A stretch of 64,000 bases of DNA, taken from Porphyra umbilicalis (taxonomy: Eukaryota > Rhodophyta > Bangiophyceae > Bangiales > Bangiaceae). The stretch is from assembly GCA_002049455.2 (NCBI GenBank), contig KV918892.1, positions 124,001 to 188,000 on the forward strand. Direction: 5' to 3'. Shown piece by piece: positions 42,195-55,027 of this stretch (the first letter of the stretch is position 1; each line of letters starts with the position of its first letter). Both the position numbers and the translations under genes were made by a program. The notes under the pieces are model-generated. The model saw nothing but the letters and a program-made list of their open reading frames with translations, was not told where the DNA came from and did not search any database.

Positions 42195-45100
42195 GGAGAA
42201 GATGATGAGGTCATCAAAGTAGACGAGCGAATTCTGCCACTTAACTCCCGATAGGATCATGTCAATAGCCCGCTGGACAGTGGCAGGGGCATTGCTCAGG
42301 CCAAAAGGAAGATGGGTACTCTGGTACGTCCCGCAGTGGCAGGTGAACGCCGTCTTAGGCTTATCCTCCTCGGCTATGGGGATCTTTCGGTACCTAGCGT
42401 TGTAGTCTAACGTAGAGAAGAACTGGGTATCCCCTAAGGAGTCGAGGAAGTCGTCCATCCGGGGTAACGGATACGAGTCGCGTACTGTGCGCTCGTTCAA
42501 CTGCCGATAGTCGATGCAGAACCGGGGACTCCCTTCGGGGTTTGGGTTGAGTACCACCGGGCTAGCCCATTCACTCTGGCTGGGCTCTATAATTTCGAGC
42601 TTGAGCATTCGGCCGACTTGGGCTTCGATGAGTTGCCTAGTTCGGGGACCCATCCGGTCGGGGTTGAGCCGGACGGGCTTGAAGCCCGGCTTCAACTCGA
42701 TCCGGTGCTCCGTGGCCTTTATGGAGCCCACGTGCCCACTCCAGAGGGCCCGGTGCTTCTCCAGTAGGGCGAGCTCTTGAGGCCGCAACCCTTCGGGCAC
42801 GTTCGAAGTATGAACATGGGGCTCCTCCACAGGGTGTGTCGCGTCGGGCGCGGTGGCCGGACTGGGACTGAGTGCAGCCCATTCCTATCGGGATATGGCG
42901 TCTACCGTACCGCAGTAGGCCGACATATGCTCTAGGACCATATCCTTGGGGAGTCGCGTACTAGTATTCCCCGTATGGGTTACTTCCACCCACCACGCCT
43001 GGTTGGCGGTGCAGTCCATGGTGCCAGTTGCCACATGCGCGCGATGGCGCTCATACACGTGATGGCACTGGGTGATGACCCCATTCCCTTGGAATAACGT
43101 CTGTACTGAGACGTACCCCCGGGACCGCGGGGGTAGAACCACCTCGCGCGCAAGACGCACCTTGGCGTCCGCCTCACTAGCCGCACCAGCCTTGACGGGT
43201 TGCTCCGCCCTGGCATACGACACCGTCTTACCGCGACGGAGGATGGGGACCTTACATCCATTTAGTAACTGGATGTACTCCTTGGGCCCGCAGATATTGG
43301 GGACATGGACGTCAGTGTAGTCGGTCCCTGGGAGTAGGGGGAGCAACATACCGCGCACTACTCCACACGTGACTAGGGTTGAGTGTAAGTGCCGACTCGC
43401 AAAGTAAGAGTCACGGCGCCTGTGATGGGAAGGAGTCCCCCATTCACGTCAAACAACTGGGCGGTCGCCGCGTCTAAGGGCGCCAACTTCATCTCCGTGG
43501 GGAGTAGCGCTTACCGTACTAGGGAGAAGCACGACCCCGTGTCACGCCCCGCGTCCAACGAGATGCGACTGGCCACCTGATAGTTGGATCCCGTCAGAAT
43601 GGCCACCACATTCCGGCCGTCCAGCCCCTTCGGGAGGGGCGCGTCCCGAGGGAGGATCCCCTTGGGTGGGGATTGGATGCGTACTGGCATCACATCAACG
43701 CCCCGGGTTGGGTCCACCTGTCGCCGCGGGAAGGGTCCAACACCGGTGGTTACTCGTTTCCCTCCTTGGACTCAGAGGAGGTGGCCGGTCCACACTCGGG
43801 CTCTGTCTGCGGTTCCCCCTTCTCAATCGGCATCGACTCCTCGCCGCTTGAGCTGGAGTCCTCGTTGGGAATGGCAACGGCGACTCGCCGGCCCATCCGC
43901 TGGGTATCGCGGGAGCCCGAGGGCTTCCCGAGAGGGGACCAGCGACTGGCCATCGCCACTCGGTCACGTAGGCGGGCGTCTAAGTTGGGGCACACCTCGG
44001 CCCAATGACCCACCTTGCCACACTGCCAGCAAAGGTACTCTCCCGCCCGGGGTTTGGGTCGGGAAGACTCATCCCTCTGTCGGGACCGGCGGCGTGAGTT
44101 GCCGCCGCCCCCGGGAGTCGGGCCGTCCGGTGCCCCGAGTCGGACCGCCTCGTACCGGGCGCCGGCAGTAGGGGCGTCGACGTCCCCGACGACCCGAACG
44201 GGGGTGTCCCGCGGTGGGTATCCCCGTGTTCCCCCTGTGACCCGGGGAAGTGCGGCCGCACGAGCTTGCCGCCGAAGCCGGGCCTTCTCCGCGAGCACTT
44301 CTCACTCCTTGGTCCGCTGCTTAAGCTGCCCAAGTCGTAGCCAGCGGTGCTCGTCGCCCTTAGTCGGGGCGACGCGAGCTAACTCCGCCATAGTCATGCC
44401 GGGGGTGTTCCGATCCCGAACAGTGGCGCGCGCCGCGCGGTGCACACCTTCCACAAAACGCCCCTTGAGCGCGCCCTCCCCATACATGAACCCTCACTCG
44501 TTGTCTAGGCGGCGGAGACGCTCGGCGAAGGACAACTCGTCTTCGTCGTCCCGTTGGACCACGACGCTGAGGGTCTCAACGAGAGTAGCCACTGAGGCCA
44601 CGTCGACGTGGCGTCGGAGCATCCAGTTGATGAGCTCCAGGCAGGAAATGACCTCGCCCGGGTTACCTGCCCGGCGAGTTGGCATAACCATCATCACCTC
44701 TGACTTAAGAGGTTCCTTCGTAAAGTCTTGAAGGATGTAGAAGGCTTCGCCTTCGGAGATGTCTTTGTCGTCACTGGCATTGGCGAACTTTCGCAAGAAC
44801 TGGAAGACCTTGGCCGGGGGGGAACCGTCCCACTTGTCGCGTACCCCGAAGGATTGAGCCACGTCCTTCTTGCGCCGGCCCAAAGTACGGGCCTGGCGCC
44901 GCGTGTAGACAACCGACTTGTACTCTAGCGCGTAGGTCTCACAATCGAACATCATCCGGTAGTACGGGTGGTTCACCACAACCGTGGGCGGCACCACCCG
45001 AGTCGGTGGTGTCGGGGTGGCTTGAGTTGGCCACCCCTCCGCCTCCGGACCGGTCGCGAGGGAGAGTTGCGTCGGGAACCCCGGTTCAATAGCCTGGGGT

Positions 45101-46600
45101 TACTCTCACGCCGCCCCCCCGCCTGGCTCCCCCCCCACCGAGTCAAGAGTCGGTAGGGTCCTCGGGTCAATACCCCGAGTACCCTCCCTCACCATAGACG
45201 GCGGGAGGGTAGCGCGAAACGCACATAGTAGGGCCACAACGGCGGACCCGTCCCCCGAGCGGGAGACATCTGTGGTCGACGACGACGAGAAATTGTCGCG
45301 TCGTCGCCGACGAGAAGATCGTCAGGCTCGGCCCCGGCGCTCAGCGGGCCTGGGCTTAGAGCCCCTGAACATCGTAACAAGCGATCGGGTAACTTCAGAC
45401 CGAACGACCTCGGCCACGGCGCCTCTCCATTCGAGACCCTGGCCATCCCTGGCACCCTGTGAGCCTGGGGAAGCACGACTAGAGCTTCCACCCGCAGGCT
45501 CCCGTGCCGAGTCTGGCATCGCCCCCCCCTCCCAAGCACCGACAGGGGATCTTCCACCTGGCCCGAGAGCCGGGGGACCGATACCGTGGGTCCCGGCGCT
45601 GTGCTCGTGCGCCGGGGCACCCTTGGCACTCCGTGAACCTGGGGGAGCACGACTAGAGCTCCCACCCGCAGGTTCCCGTGCCGGTGGTGGCACAGACACA
45701 CGGCCCCACGTGGTAATGTCGGTCAGCTGTCCTACGCCGAAATGAGTGCCAGCACCCGACAGGGCCGCCTCGGGGTGCGTACTACCCGAGGGGGCGCCTG
45801 CCGGGGGGCGAGTCCCAGTCGGATCGAGGCCCGGGGGCAAGGGCTGGAACACAGTCCGCTGCCCGCGGGCACCCGCGTCCGTGGTGCCTGCACTGGTGTG
45901 GCGATCATCCACCGACGATCCGCCTCCGGGGGGGGAAGACCGATTCCGCTCGACACCAAGCACCTCGACACCAAGATGGTCTCATTCCCCCCCCCATCGG
46001 CCATCGACCCGGCCGGACTCAGCCAAATTTGGCGTTGCGGGGCGCCGCCCGCAGCGCTAGGCACTAAGAGGAGGGGGACCAGCTAGGTTCCCCCCGAGGC
46101 GGGTTGGCGCACCACCACCACCCCGAGGAAGTTTGAATCGCCTTCCTCCCCTGCTGCTCCACCAAGTGCGACAACACGCTCAGCCCAACCCACCCAGTTG
46201 GGGGGAAGGCGAGACAGACCGTGTCGCCGGGTAGTCCTGTCAGGGAATACCCGCCCCGGAAGGAATCCCCGAAGAGCACACACGCACTGCGTCGACCAGG
46301 GGGAGACGCCCCGAGCGACAAACACGAGTTGTTTGACGGTAAGTTTACTTGCCCGCGTCGAAGCCCTCGAGGTAACACCCACGCCTCGCCCTCTTATCCC
46401 GTCCGCTCCCCTCAGACCCTCCGAAAAAACCCCTCAGGTGCCCTCCAAGGACCCTCAGAAAACCCTCCCCTCAGGACCCATGGGGCCAATCTCAGCGGAG
46501 GACGGCCGAATCTTCGAATACCGCCTTGAGTAGAGGCGGGGAAAGGGTGCTACGTGACACCTTCGCGGCGCCCCGGGGTCAGGGGCGCCGTGTAATGTTG
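42195..46600 (-). mobile_element. Second Ty3/gypsy element, broken, 3' side lost
   Basis: Minus-strand order from the right: an N-terminal Ser/Pro-rich leader ORF (about 45.3-45.96 kb) with an internal repeat of AREPAGGSSSRA; gag (VFQFLRKFANASDDKDISEG, about 44.7-44.9 kb); zinc knuckle (CWQCGKVGHWAEVC, about 44.0 kb); aspartic protease region (about 43.5-43.7 kb); spacer (42.9-43.36 kb); and the first part of reverse transcriptase (YRQLNERTVRDSYPLPRMDD, HLPFGLSNAPATVQRAIDMI). RT is cut by the 48-bp minisatellite. No LTR was found on either side. Several breaks. Gag resembles that of the 11.6-kb element, so both are gypsy relatives but not the same family at nucleotide level. Confidence 0.82.
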
Positions 46601-48077
46601 GTCAATAGTCCAAGTCGGGTTTACATAAAATTAGGCTCTCAACTGGGGGCCCGCCCGGGAAGTTACTAGTCCCAGGGAAGTCTCGAGATCGCCGTTATGG
46701 TTGGTGAGCCACGGGGTGATCACAAGTGGGTCGCCAACGGAACGATTTGAAAAATGTGGCAGTGCGACAATTTCTCGGGGATCTGGTTCCCGGAGTGTGG
46801 GGGCCATGTGTCCGGCCGTCACACCTTTGAAGCCACAAAGGACCCACCTCCGGGCAAGCCGCATCCTCCCCGCTAGGTTTCTTGTATTTTACAGGCTCCA
46901 ACTGGACCAAGGAAGATTTTCAGGTGGGTGGCGTCGCTGTCTGATGCCTGGAGGGCATCGACCGAAAGCATATCAAGAGGGCACCAGGGTGTTCTGGGCA
47001 TCGAGAGCGAGCCACCGCCACTATGGTGTGGCTGGGCATCAAAGCATAAAACGTACATAGACAGAAAGCTCATTGTATGAGGTTTTTGTTGATATGCGGA
47101 GGGGGGGGGTGCGTTTGCCTGTTTCATAGGCAAAGACCGGACGAGGTGCTCGTAGCCCGGCTGTGTCGCCCGTATTGGGATGCGACATCCCGAACAAAAT
47201 GGAGATGTTCTGACGGCGTCTCCTACCTGCCTCTCCGAACATGCAGCAGAAAGCCACTTCTGCTTCACAGGAATGGGAAATGGGGGCCGAAAAGTCTCTT
47301 CTCGTATTCCCTGGCCTTTAGGACAGGGTGCTCTCAAAGTGTAATGATGCACACATATACTTAGATCAAGGGATTTGCTCTCCGTTTCAGAGGTGGCAGT
47401 CTGCATTCGCGTCCTCAGGGATCTGAATGCGTATCAATGGGGCAAGGGTCGCGATGACGCGGAAAGCGAATGGAGTTACGTGGCTGAGAAGGACTGTCCT
47501 GCCAAAGGGGTCACAGGGCCCGGACGGCGCCTGCACCCCTGCCCCCCCCCACCACCCCGAGTTGCGCGCGGCGACAGCGCGCAGCGACTTCCTGGGATCG
47601 AAGCGCCCAGATGCCCCGCGCGTGATAGTGCCTGCGGGCCGGCTTCTGTTGCGGCGGCGGGTCGCAGTTGCTGACGCCATCTACCGGTGCTGTTACAGGC
47701 GCCCCGTCGCGCGGCGGTCGATCCCACCCGCCCGGCCGTGCGCCGTGTCGGCCGCCCTGCCCGCCGCGCACAGGTGCGCTGCGTGGCGGGGTGACGGCGC
47801 CGCCCGTGGGCGCTGCGCCACGCCAGCGGGCCGCGGCCGCTGCGGTGGCGGCGGCGCCACTCCTTTCCCCGCCCCAAGCCCCCCCCGCGACGTCAACGTG
47901 CTGCACGTGCCCCCATGCGTGCTCGCGGCCATAGAGCCGGCCGGCGTGCCCGGTATCGATGCATCGCCGAGCGCGCCACCGCCCGGAAGGCCAGGGTATT
48001 GCACGCACGTGCCTGGAATCTGGCCAAGCTGAACTGGGATGTCTGTGACGCACTCTTCAAAAATATATCAGAAACTA
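46601..48077. other. No supported gene
   Basis: Low to moderate GC to 47480, then a GC-rich island (47480-48000) whose frames I cannot support. Confidence 0.35.
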
Positions 48078-48209
48078 CAGCCGTTCTCCCAAATTTCCCG
48101 CACTCCAACTGTTGCAAAAGAGTTCCAAATCGGCCTCTACGACCCCGCGGAGGCCGATGTGAAACTCTTTTGCTACAGTTGGAGTGCGGGAATTTTAGAA
48201 GAACGGCTG
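48078..48209. mobile_element. 132-bp foldback MITE
   Basis: Nearly the whole element is an inverted repeat: CAGCCGTTCTCCCAAATTTC on the left, matched on the right by the complement of CAGCCGTTCTTCTAAAATTC. Arms are about 60 bp, meeting at CCCCGCGG. TA lies at 48076-48077 and 48210-48211. Confidence 0.87.
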
Positions 48210-49287
48210 TATCACACAAAGAGATCTTGATATCACATAAGGGAAGCATCGTAAACGAATACAGTGGTCGGAAAATCATAACAGTGTTCGGAATGTCTGG
48301 TCGAAGAGATACATGTTACCGCCGTACGCTTGAAATCGCGTCGTGTTCATGATACTACCACTCCCCCTCGCCACCCTCGCCAACTCCCTCGCTCCCCGCC
48401 ACCTTCCCCTCCCAATTCCACCTCTCTCTCCCAGCGCCACCTCTCCCTCCGAGCTCTAACTACATCCCCCCTTGCCATCCCCCCTGCTCCCCTCACCCAG
48501 GCCCTGCTTCACCAGATGCTCACCACGTCGTAGGACGTCGGCTCCAGGAACTGAGCCAACACAAAGTCATACAGTCGACTGATCATGCAAAACACATACA
48601 AGGCCAAGAACAAACACAGCGGAGAAGAGTTATACAAAAGGGACGAAGACAAAGACCAGCTGCAGCGTCGGCTAAACTCGCAGTACACAAGAAGCGAGTC
48701 ACCACCGCACCTTACTATACACTATAAGTTACTCGCCAAAAATCCAAGCCTTCACACGCTCCGCCACTCCGCGCGGTCTACAAGCACCTCACGCAGAGCC
48801 ACGCCACTGGTGTCACCAGCAAGTCACGCACGCACAGCACAGCGAAGGCCTGTGCGCGCAGCCATCACGGCATGATGCCTGACCCCGCCCTTGACAGAGG
48901 CGGAGGTCCTTGTCGCAAGCCGCTCTTCCTGATGAGGAGCAGCGCCGTCGGCTGCACGGATGCGCCTCCCCGCACTGTGAACTGACCGCGACTGACAGGG
49001 ACATCGCGTCACACAGGTTCTGAGAGGGGGGTCCGCCGTCCAGGGATTGCTCGAAATCAACAACTGGTGACATAGACCCCACCACGCAGTAAAATAGCAC
49101 ACCTCCACAAACAGCATCAGCAGTGGATGATCCTGTGCAGGGTTGTAAGATTTCGACGAAATCATCAATGATGGTTTCTGTTCACAATAACTATCAATAA
49201 TTATCGTCCATTGTTTCGGAAACCATCAGCCCAACTTTTTCTGTATTTAATTTAAAGGCGGCCTGACTCGTGTCTGACAGCCTGTTA
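48210..49287. other. No supported gene
   Basis: A CT-rich stretch at 48355-48500 and ordinary DNA beyond. A short inverted repeat TGATGGTTTC/GAAACCATCA lies at about 49167-49228. Confidence 0.4.
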
Positions 49288-51429
49288 GAGCACGTCTATC
49301 GGTGCGCCAAATGTCATATTCATATCGCCATAAATTTTGGCTAACGCTCGTGCGCATGTCTATCGGTCGATTCCCATCCATGGCGAACTTCATGCTCACA
49401 GTCCTCCAACTCACAGAGCAGGACAGCGCGGCCGTTCCATCAGCCGGTTCCATCGGCCGCCTGTGCTGCATATTTTTGACTGCGATACAGCACCCACCAC
49501 CCTCGCTGCTGCACGGTGGCACGGTGCGCTGCAGCCACCCGCCTTTTCGACGTGGTCAGCGACAGGTGGTGCATTGCACCTGGCACTGGCTCGCCATCTT
49601 TTTGTTGCCCGCCGCTGTATCCCTACCGGAAATGCCGGACCAAAAAAGCTCCACTTCGAGGAGTTGGGAATTCACAAAATCCCACTCGGCTGGAAATTGA
49701 GGTTGAGACTGAGGCCGGCTCCTCATTGGCCTGATGATCAAAAAAGCTCAATGAATGAGACTCTGGAAACGGCCTAGGCGCCACCCTAACGGATTGTGTG
49801 GCTGCCATTGATTCCATTGAGCGGCTGTCGTTGATCCACGCACACAGATCTGGCGAATAGAATGCACGTATGCCATCATGATCCGGGCTGGCGTCTGATT
49901 CTGAAAGTTTTTTTCTGGGGTGCCTACAGCTTCTTCGGCTACTTCGCCGCTGAAGACCCGGCCGCGAGGCCTACCTACCTTCCCTCTTTCCGTCCCCCAC
50001 ACCCCCACGCTCGCCGCCCCCCCCCGCTTCGCCTACCTCACCCACCCCCTCGCCCCCCTCCCCCCTCGCCTCCCCCCCCCCTCGCCTCCCCCCCCCCCTC
50101 GCCTCGGGCCCCCCCCGGCCATGCCGCACACAACAAGCATGAAAGGAAGCTCTTGCCAGCGTCGTCCTCCTCCTCTGGGTCCGACAGGCCGGCGTCGTCG
50201 GCGTCGTCGTCGGCGGGGGTATAATGCCTTTCTGGCGCAGCCACCCCGGCAACCGCGCCTCCCCCGTTCCCCCCATCAAACCCACCGCCCACGCCCAGAA
50301 CTCCAACAACCAAGTTAGCCTGCCCATCTCCCCCCCGTCCGCCACGTCCCCCTCCCTCCCCCTCCCCCCTCCCCCCTGCACCCGCCCCCACCTCCGCTGC
50401 CTTGGTCCGGCGTCGGGCGCCAGCAGTGTAGGCTGGAGGTAGTAAGCTGATGATGGTCGCGTCGCGGCCTCCGGCGAAAACGCTCGCTAGTCCCCGGGTC
50501 CCCGGGCTTGGAGGTCACCGAGCGGTGGGGATGATGAAGATTGTGTGAGTGGTGGGGATGGTGGTGGCAAAAGGGTGTTGAATGCGATGGCCGAGCAAAG
50601 ACGATGCCAGCGGCGGTCAGATGGTAACGGTCGATCGGCAGCGGTCGCCGATGAGAAGCGACTGTGGGTGCCGGGCACGACGGCGGCAACGACTTCGAAT
50701 TCGTACAGCATGGCACTGGATCACCTGACATTTCTCGAAGGCTACTTTTCCAAATGCACTTCCACGAGGCAACCCTCGTGGGCTGCATCGAATTCGATCT
50801 GACATCTGAACAGCTTACAGTTTACAGCTGATACTCTGGCCACTCACGGTGCAGTGTGCTGCAGTGGAGCACCCTTTGATCCGAGTCAGGTCTTCAACTC
50901 CATCCGAGGTGATCCCGGTTGGGTCGCAGGAGCAAATGCGCGATACTGATTGGCCCGTTCTTAGGATGTGGAGCTTTTTTGATCCGGCATTTCCCGTAGG
51001 GTATGCGCCCGACCGCACGCGGTCCCTGTCGCTGCTCTGGTGCCGCACGCCCACCCCCCCCACCCCGTCCACACATTGTGCTTCTATCCTTGTTCCCCCG
51101 CCCCACGCGCGCAAGGTGGGTTCTTCGGCGCCGTGCAACAGGATCGACGACGACGTCCGCATTCTCTGAGTTCAATGCTTTCCACTGTGCGAGGCGCTGC
51201 TTGACAAGTTCGACCCGATCCCAAGAAAACTCCTCGTGTCTCGCGCAATCGAGAGCATATGATTGGATTTCGCGTAAGGCAATCGCTTTGGCGATCGCCA
51301 AACAGAAAGCCATCCCGTGCAAATATGGCGATGGCTTTGGCTCAGTGCCCCCAGATATGGCTCAATGGGTTCCCGATAGACATGCCCATAGCTATAATAT
51401 GGAGATTTGGCGCACTGATAGATGTGCTC
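49288..51429. mobile_element. 2.1-kb TIR element with TTA target duplication, non-coding
   Basis: The left end is GAGCACGTCTATCGGTGCGC, then CAAAT. The right end is the complement of GAGCACATCTATCAGTGCGC, then CAAAT. Similarity resumes inside at GCATGTCTATCGG on both sides. TTA flanks both ends (49285-49287, 51430-51432), a 3-bp target duplication as in PIF/Harbinger. No transposase is visible. A second element (49621-51001) is nested in it; without that insertion it is about 760 bp. Confidence 0.75.
49621..51001. mobile_element. 1.4-kb TIR element nested in the previous one, TAT target duplication
   Basis: TIR CCCTACCGGAAATGCCGGAC, then CAAAAAAGCTCCAC on the left; on the right the complement with two mismatches. 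TAT lies at 49618-49620 and 51002-51004. The interior holds two C-rich tracts (about 49980-50115, 50325-50390) and no supported gene. The superfamily is unclear; a 3-bp T-rich duplication again points to a PIF/Harbinger-like source. Confidence 0.75.
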
Positions 51430-51432
51430 TTA

Positions 51433-52283
51433 GTTGTCCTTCGGTACTTCTCTGGCGCCCCTCCACACTATGCCTATGGGGGTGCGCCGCCGCCTCCACC
51501 GCGCGGCACGCCCTCGCCGTCATTGAGGTGACGGGGTGGACAGCTCGCGCGCCGGCCGCCGCCGCGTATGCGGCGGACAGGGGGTAGTTCAAAGGGGGGG
51601 GGGAGGGTGCGGTGGTTACGGGCCGACCGCGACTGCCACACGGCCACCCTCACCAGGGTTGAGGTGTGTGAGGCGTTGCTTTCGGGAATGCCAGGGGAAG
51701 GAGAAAAGGTGACCAGCTTGCGAAGAGATGGTATGCATGTGGGCGGGAAGGCGGCGGCGACAACCGCCGGACCAACACACGCCATCACGACGGCGATAGC
51801 GGCGGCCGCCGCCTCGCGGCGTGCGGCCGGGCAGGAGTGTAGCATGGCATATACTAGCATTCCTCCCACCTGCACGGCGGCGGTCAGGCGCGCACATGCC
51901 GGTGGCGCAGCAGGGGCATTGAGCAGGCGAGCTCTGCAGGCAGAGACCGACTGAGGCGGTGACAGTGAGTCCAGGATCCGCTGGCTCCACGTGCTGCATG
52001 GCATGTACATTTTCAAGTTAAATACGAACACGTGGCCCACGGACGATCATTATCAGCTCGTGCTGGCATGATTTCGATGTTTTCGCGATAATTATGACGA
52101 TCATTATCATGTGATAATTATCGACCCACATCCCTGATCCTGTGTCTCTCACTGGCGCTTGCTGTGCCAGCAGGAGCTTGAAAGACATTATTGCCCTGAC
52201 CGAGCTATGTCTGCGCGACATTAGGAACAGACAATATGGTGCCGATCTGACCACGAAACGTTTTCAGGCGGGCTCAAGACATA
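51433..52283. other. No supported gene; AT-rich palindrome
   Basis: CGATAATTAT and its complement ATAATTATCG form a hairpin at 52086-52123. A G run at about 51595-51603 interrupts GC-rich DNA before it. Confidence 0.45.
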
Positions 52284-52414
52284 CAGTGCGTTCTGGTTAT
52301 AAGAGAATCGTTTACAAAAGAATATGGATCGCGAGTCTTCCATTCCAGTCCGTGTGGGCCAAAATTTCTTCATTTTGAGCCGAATCAGCTGTCTCTTATA
52401 ACGAGAACGCACTG
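52284..52414. mobile_element. 131-bp pogo/Tigger-like MITE
   Basis: TIR CAGTGCGTTCTGGTTATAAG on the left and the complement of CAGTGCGTTCTCGTTATAAG on the right, one mismatch in 23; TA at 52282-52283 and 52415-52416. The TIR wording matches the 493-bp element at 2570-3062. Confidence 0.88.
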
Positions 52415-52875
52415 TAGTTGCGCGAAAAATCTGGGAATCGATCGCTCAGGATAAAGCTTTTTGTGCTGTGTTCACAGAATTATAATTAAGTCACACACTA
52501 TCTTCATTGCCACAAATAAAAATACTGAGAGACACAGGGGCCACTCTTCATCGCCGCGTGTGATCCCATTGGCAGCCTTTCGGCGAGCTTCCGCCTCCAC
52601 GCTGGTGTGTGCAGAAAACGGACTGGCGGCGCGACGACCTAAACGAGCGCTGAGCCCAGCTCTGGAACCGGCCTCCGGCGTGCTCGCGGGGCGTGGTAGG
52701 ATTCTGGCTGCTCGGGTCCGTATCTCGACCGGTGGCACTCTCCTGCTCCTGCTTGTCTACCGAGCGTGTTTGGTTAATCTTGCGTGCCTCGCTTTCCCCC
52801 GCCTTGCCGTCCTCGTCGCTGTCGGCACCGCGGCCGCCTGACGTCTATCTACACTGCCCCATTCGTTGTTCGACT

Positions 52876-54774
52876 ATGCAGGGCCATGATGCTGCTTTTG
52901 TGCCCGCGGGCTCGTCTGCCTTCGGTGTTAAGGTGACGTCCTCTGCGACGGGGTACGTTTTTTCCTCACATGCTTGTACTCGTGGACAGAGAGCTTTGGT
53001 GAGGGTGGCCAGTCGGGAAGAACGTATTCTGGTGGCCTTCGGTGCTCGTAGCGGCGATGGAATCACTACCGTAACCGATCCGGATGCGGAATGGCGCCGC
53101 TAACGCTGTCTGGGTCGGTCTCTTCGGTGTCGTCATTCGGTGGTCCTGTGGCGGTTGATGTCATGCGTTCGCAACGTGATACAGGCGCAATAATGGGGTG
53201 AAGGCAGTGTCTACGGCGTCGACGCCTGCGTCGTTCTCGCCGCTCACTGCGTCGGCGCACTCTGTGGCGATTGGTGCGACGACCGGCGTAGCGCCAACCC
53301 CAATGCCCGTGATGCTGCCGTCGCTTTGCGACTTTGGGCCTTTCAGCGAGAGCCCTGCTGGGCGGAAGGTATGTTTGCTGGGCGGCCGACTTGTGACGTG
53401 ACGCTGCTGCCGTTTCTTGCATGTTCTGTTGCCGTTGCCTATGCCGTCAACTCCCCAGCTTCTTGGCCCGGCAGTTTAGGGCGCGCTCTGACTGCCAGAC
53501 TCGCTTATTCTGTGGCGTTGCGTTCTTCTATGGACGTCCATCCTTCCATGCTGCCTTTGTACACACAGGGCGGCAAAGTGCTGGTGTGGTTCCGGTCGGA
53601 CCTGCGTGTGCATGACAACCCAGCTCTGACGCACGCGCTGGAGGAGGCAGGCACGGTCGTGCCGGTTTACTGCTTCGACCCGCGCCAGTTCGGCAAGACC
53701 TCGTTTGGGTTTGAGAAGACGGGTACGTTTCGTGTGGTGCTTCTCTTTCGTTGGTCCCAAGCTACCATTGGTCCCCCCCTGTACCCCCCGGCGCTCGGTC
53801 GCGGTATCTGACAGAACACGCTCGCGTATCTGCGGTTGTTTATTCTGTACGCTCATGTTTCTGACGTGTCCTGACATATTGTCGTTGTTCGGAGTCACTG
53901 TTCGTTTTTCGCCATGTGTACAGGCCGCTACCGTGCCAAGTTCCTCATTGAGAGCGTGACGGGTCTGCGCGACTCGCTGCGGAAGTTGGGGTCAGACCTC
54001 ATCGTGCGCAGCGGCCGACCGGAGGACACGCTGCCCGAGCTGTGCCGCCGTCTGGGCGTGTCGTCGGTGTTTTACCATCAGGAAGTGACGTATGAGGAGC
54101 AAGAAGTGGAGCAGGCCCTGGCCGAGTCCCTCAAGGCTGCGGGCGTGGACTTCAAGCCTTTCTGGGCCAACACGCTCTACCACAGCGAAGACCTGCCGTT
54201 TGCGGTTCAAGATATGCCCGACGTGTACACTGCCTACCGTGAGTCGGTGGAGTCGGGCGGCGAGATCCGCTCGCCGCTTCCATCTCCGACCGAGATGCCA
54301 ACCGTGCCGTCGGCCGTGAAGGCGGGTCCCATCCCTTCCCTGAAGGAGCTGGGCCTGGCCGAGCCCGTGGGTGAGATGGCTGCCGTCGGTGGTGTCGGTA
54401 CCTTCACGGGCGGGGAAGCCGAGGCGATGCGCCGCTTGTCGTCGTACATTGCGTCGGTGGGGGAGAAGGCGGCGGCGGCGGGCCTTAACTCGCGGGCGAG
54501 CACCTCGTCGGCGGCTCACATGGGCGCTGACTTTTCGTGCAAGATTTCCCCGTGGCTGGCGCTGGGCTGCGTGTCCCCCCGCCAAATCTACCAGGACCTG
54601 CGTTCGAGCGCCGCGGCTGGGGCGGCGGTGGCCAAGACGACAACCTTCTTCGAGCTGGTGTGGCGTGACTTCTTCCGCTTCATCACACTGAAGTATGGCT
54701 CGGTACGCCTGGCCGCCAAGAGTGGCAAGAAGGCGACCACGCACGTACGCGCGCTCGCCACTGCGGGTCGGTAA
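52876..54774 (+). pseudogene. Cryptochrome-DASH / photolyase-family protein, C-terminally truncated
   Basis: Flavoprotein of the CRY-DASH group (single-stranded-DNA photolyase or blue-light receptor). Firm exons are 53569-53722 (GGKVLVWFRSDLRVHDNPAL, VYCFDPRQFGKTS) and 53924-54774 (YRAKFLIESVTGLRDSLRKL, FYHQEVTYEEQEVEQAL, FWANTLYHSEDLPF, ISPWLALGCVSPRQIYQDL, ELVWRDFFRFITLKYG). An upstream exon ends at 53368 (GPFSESPAGRK, donor GTATGT) and joins in phase; a first exon from ATG 52876 is likely but its splice is uncertain. Residues before VLVWF could be a plastid presequence. The antenna-binding half and the start of the FAD domain are present. The roughly 150 C-terminal residues with the TGFP, MREL and NRGRQ motifs are absent before the next gene. 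The frame ends at GGTCGGTAAGCG, which is also a good donor, so a lost downstream exon is possible. Confidence 0.82.
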
Positions 54775-55027
54775 GCGTGGCTACGGGTGCACGCCACTCG
54801 ATGATGTTGTCGTTCGCCCATGAATGCGTGACGTGCTTGGTAGACCACCGTCATGTGCATCTGGTGTTTTTTTCTTGTGCTCTTTTGTCCTTCTCTCTGA
54901 ACAAGTTGGATGGGTCCGTGGCGCGAGAATTGTTGGACGGGATCAGACACGACACGTGACCGAAATGGGAGGGCTGCCAATGGACTTTGCCCGCCGGTCC
55001 CGCGTGCATGTTAATTTTGGACTTGGG

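Noticed and set aside
42195-46600. LTRs for the second gypsy element
   Set aside because: I looked for TG...CA direct repeats around both sides and found none; the left side is cut by the minisatellite.
47427-48053. Possible gene in the 47.5-48.0 kb GC island
   Set aside because: Both strands open; no signal peptide, motif or splice structure that I can support.
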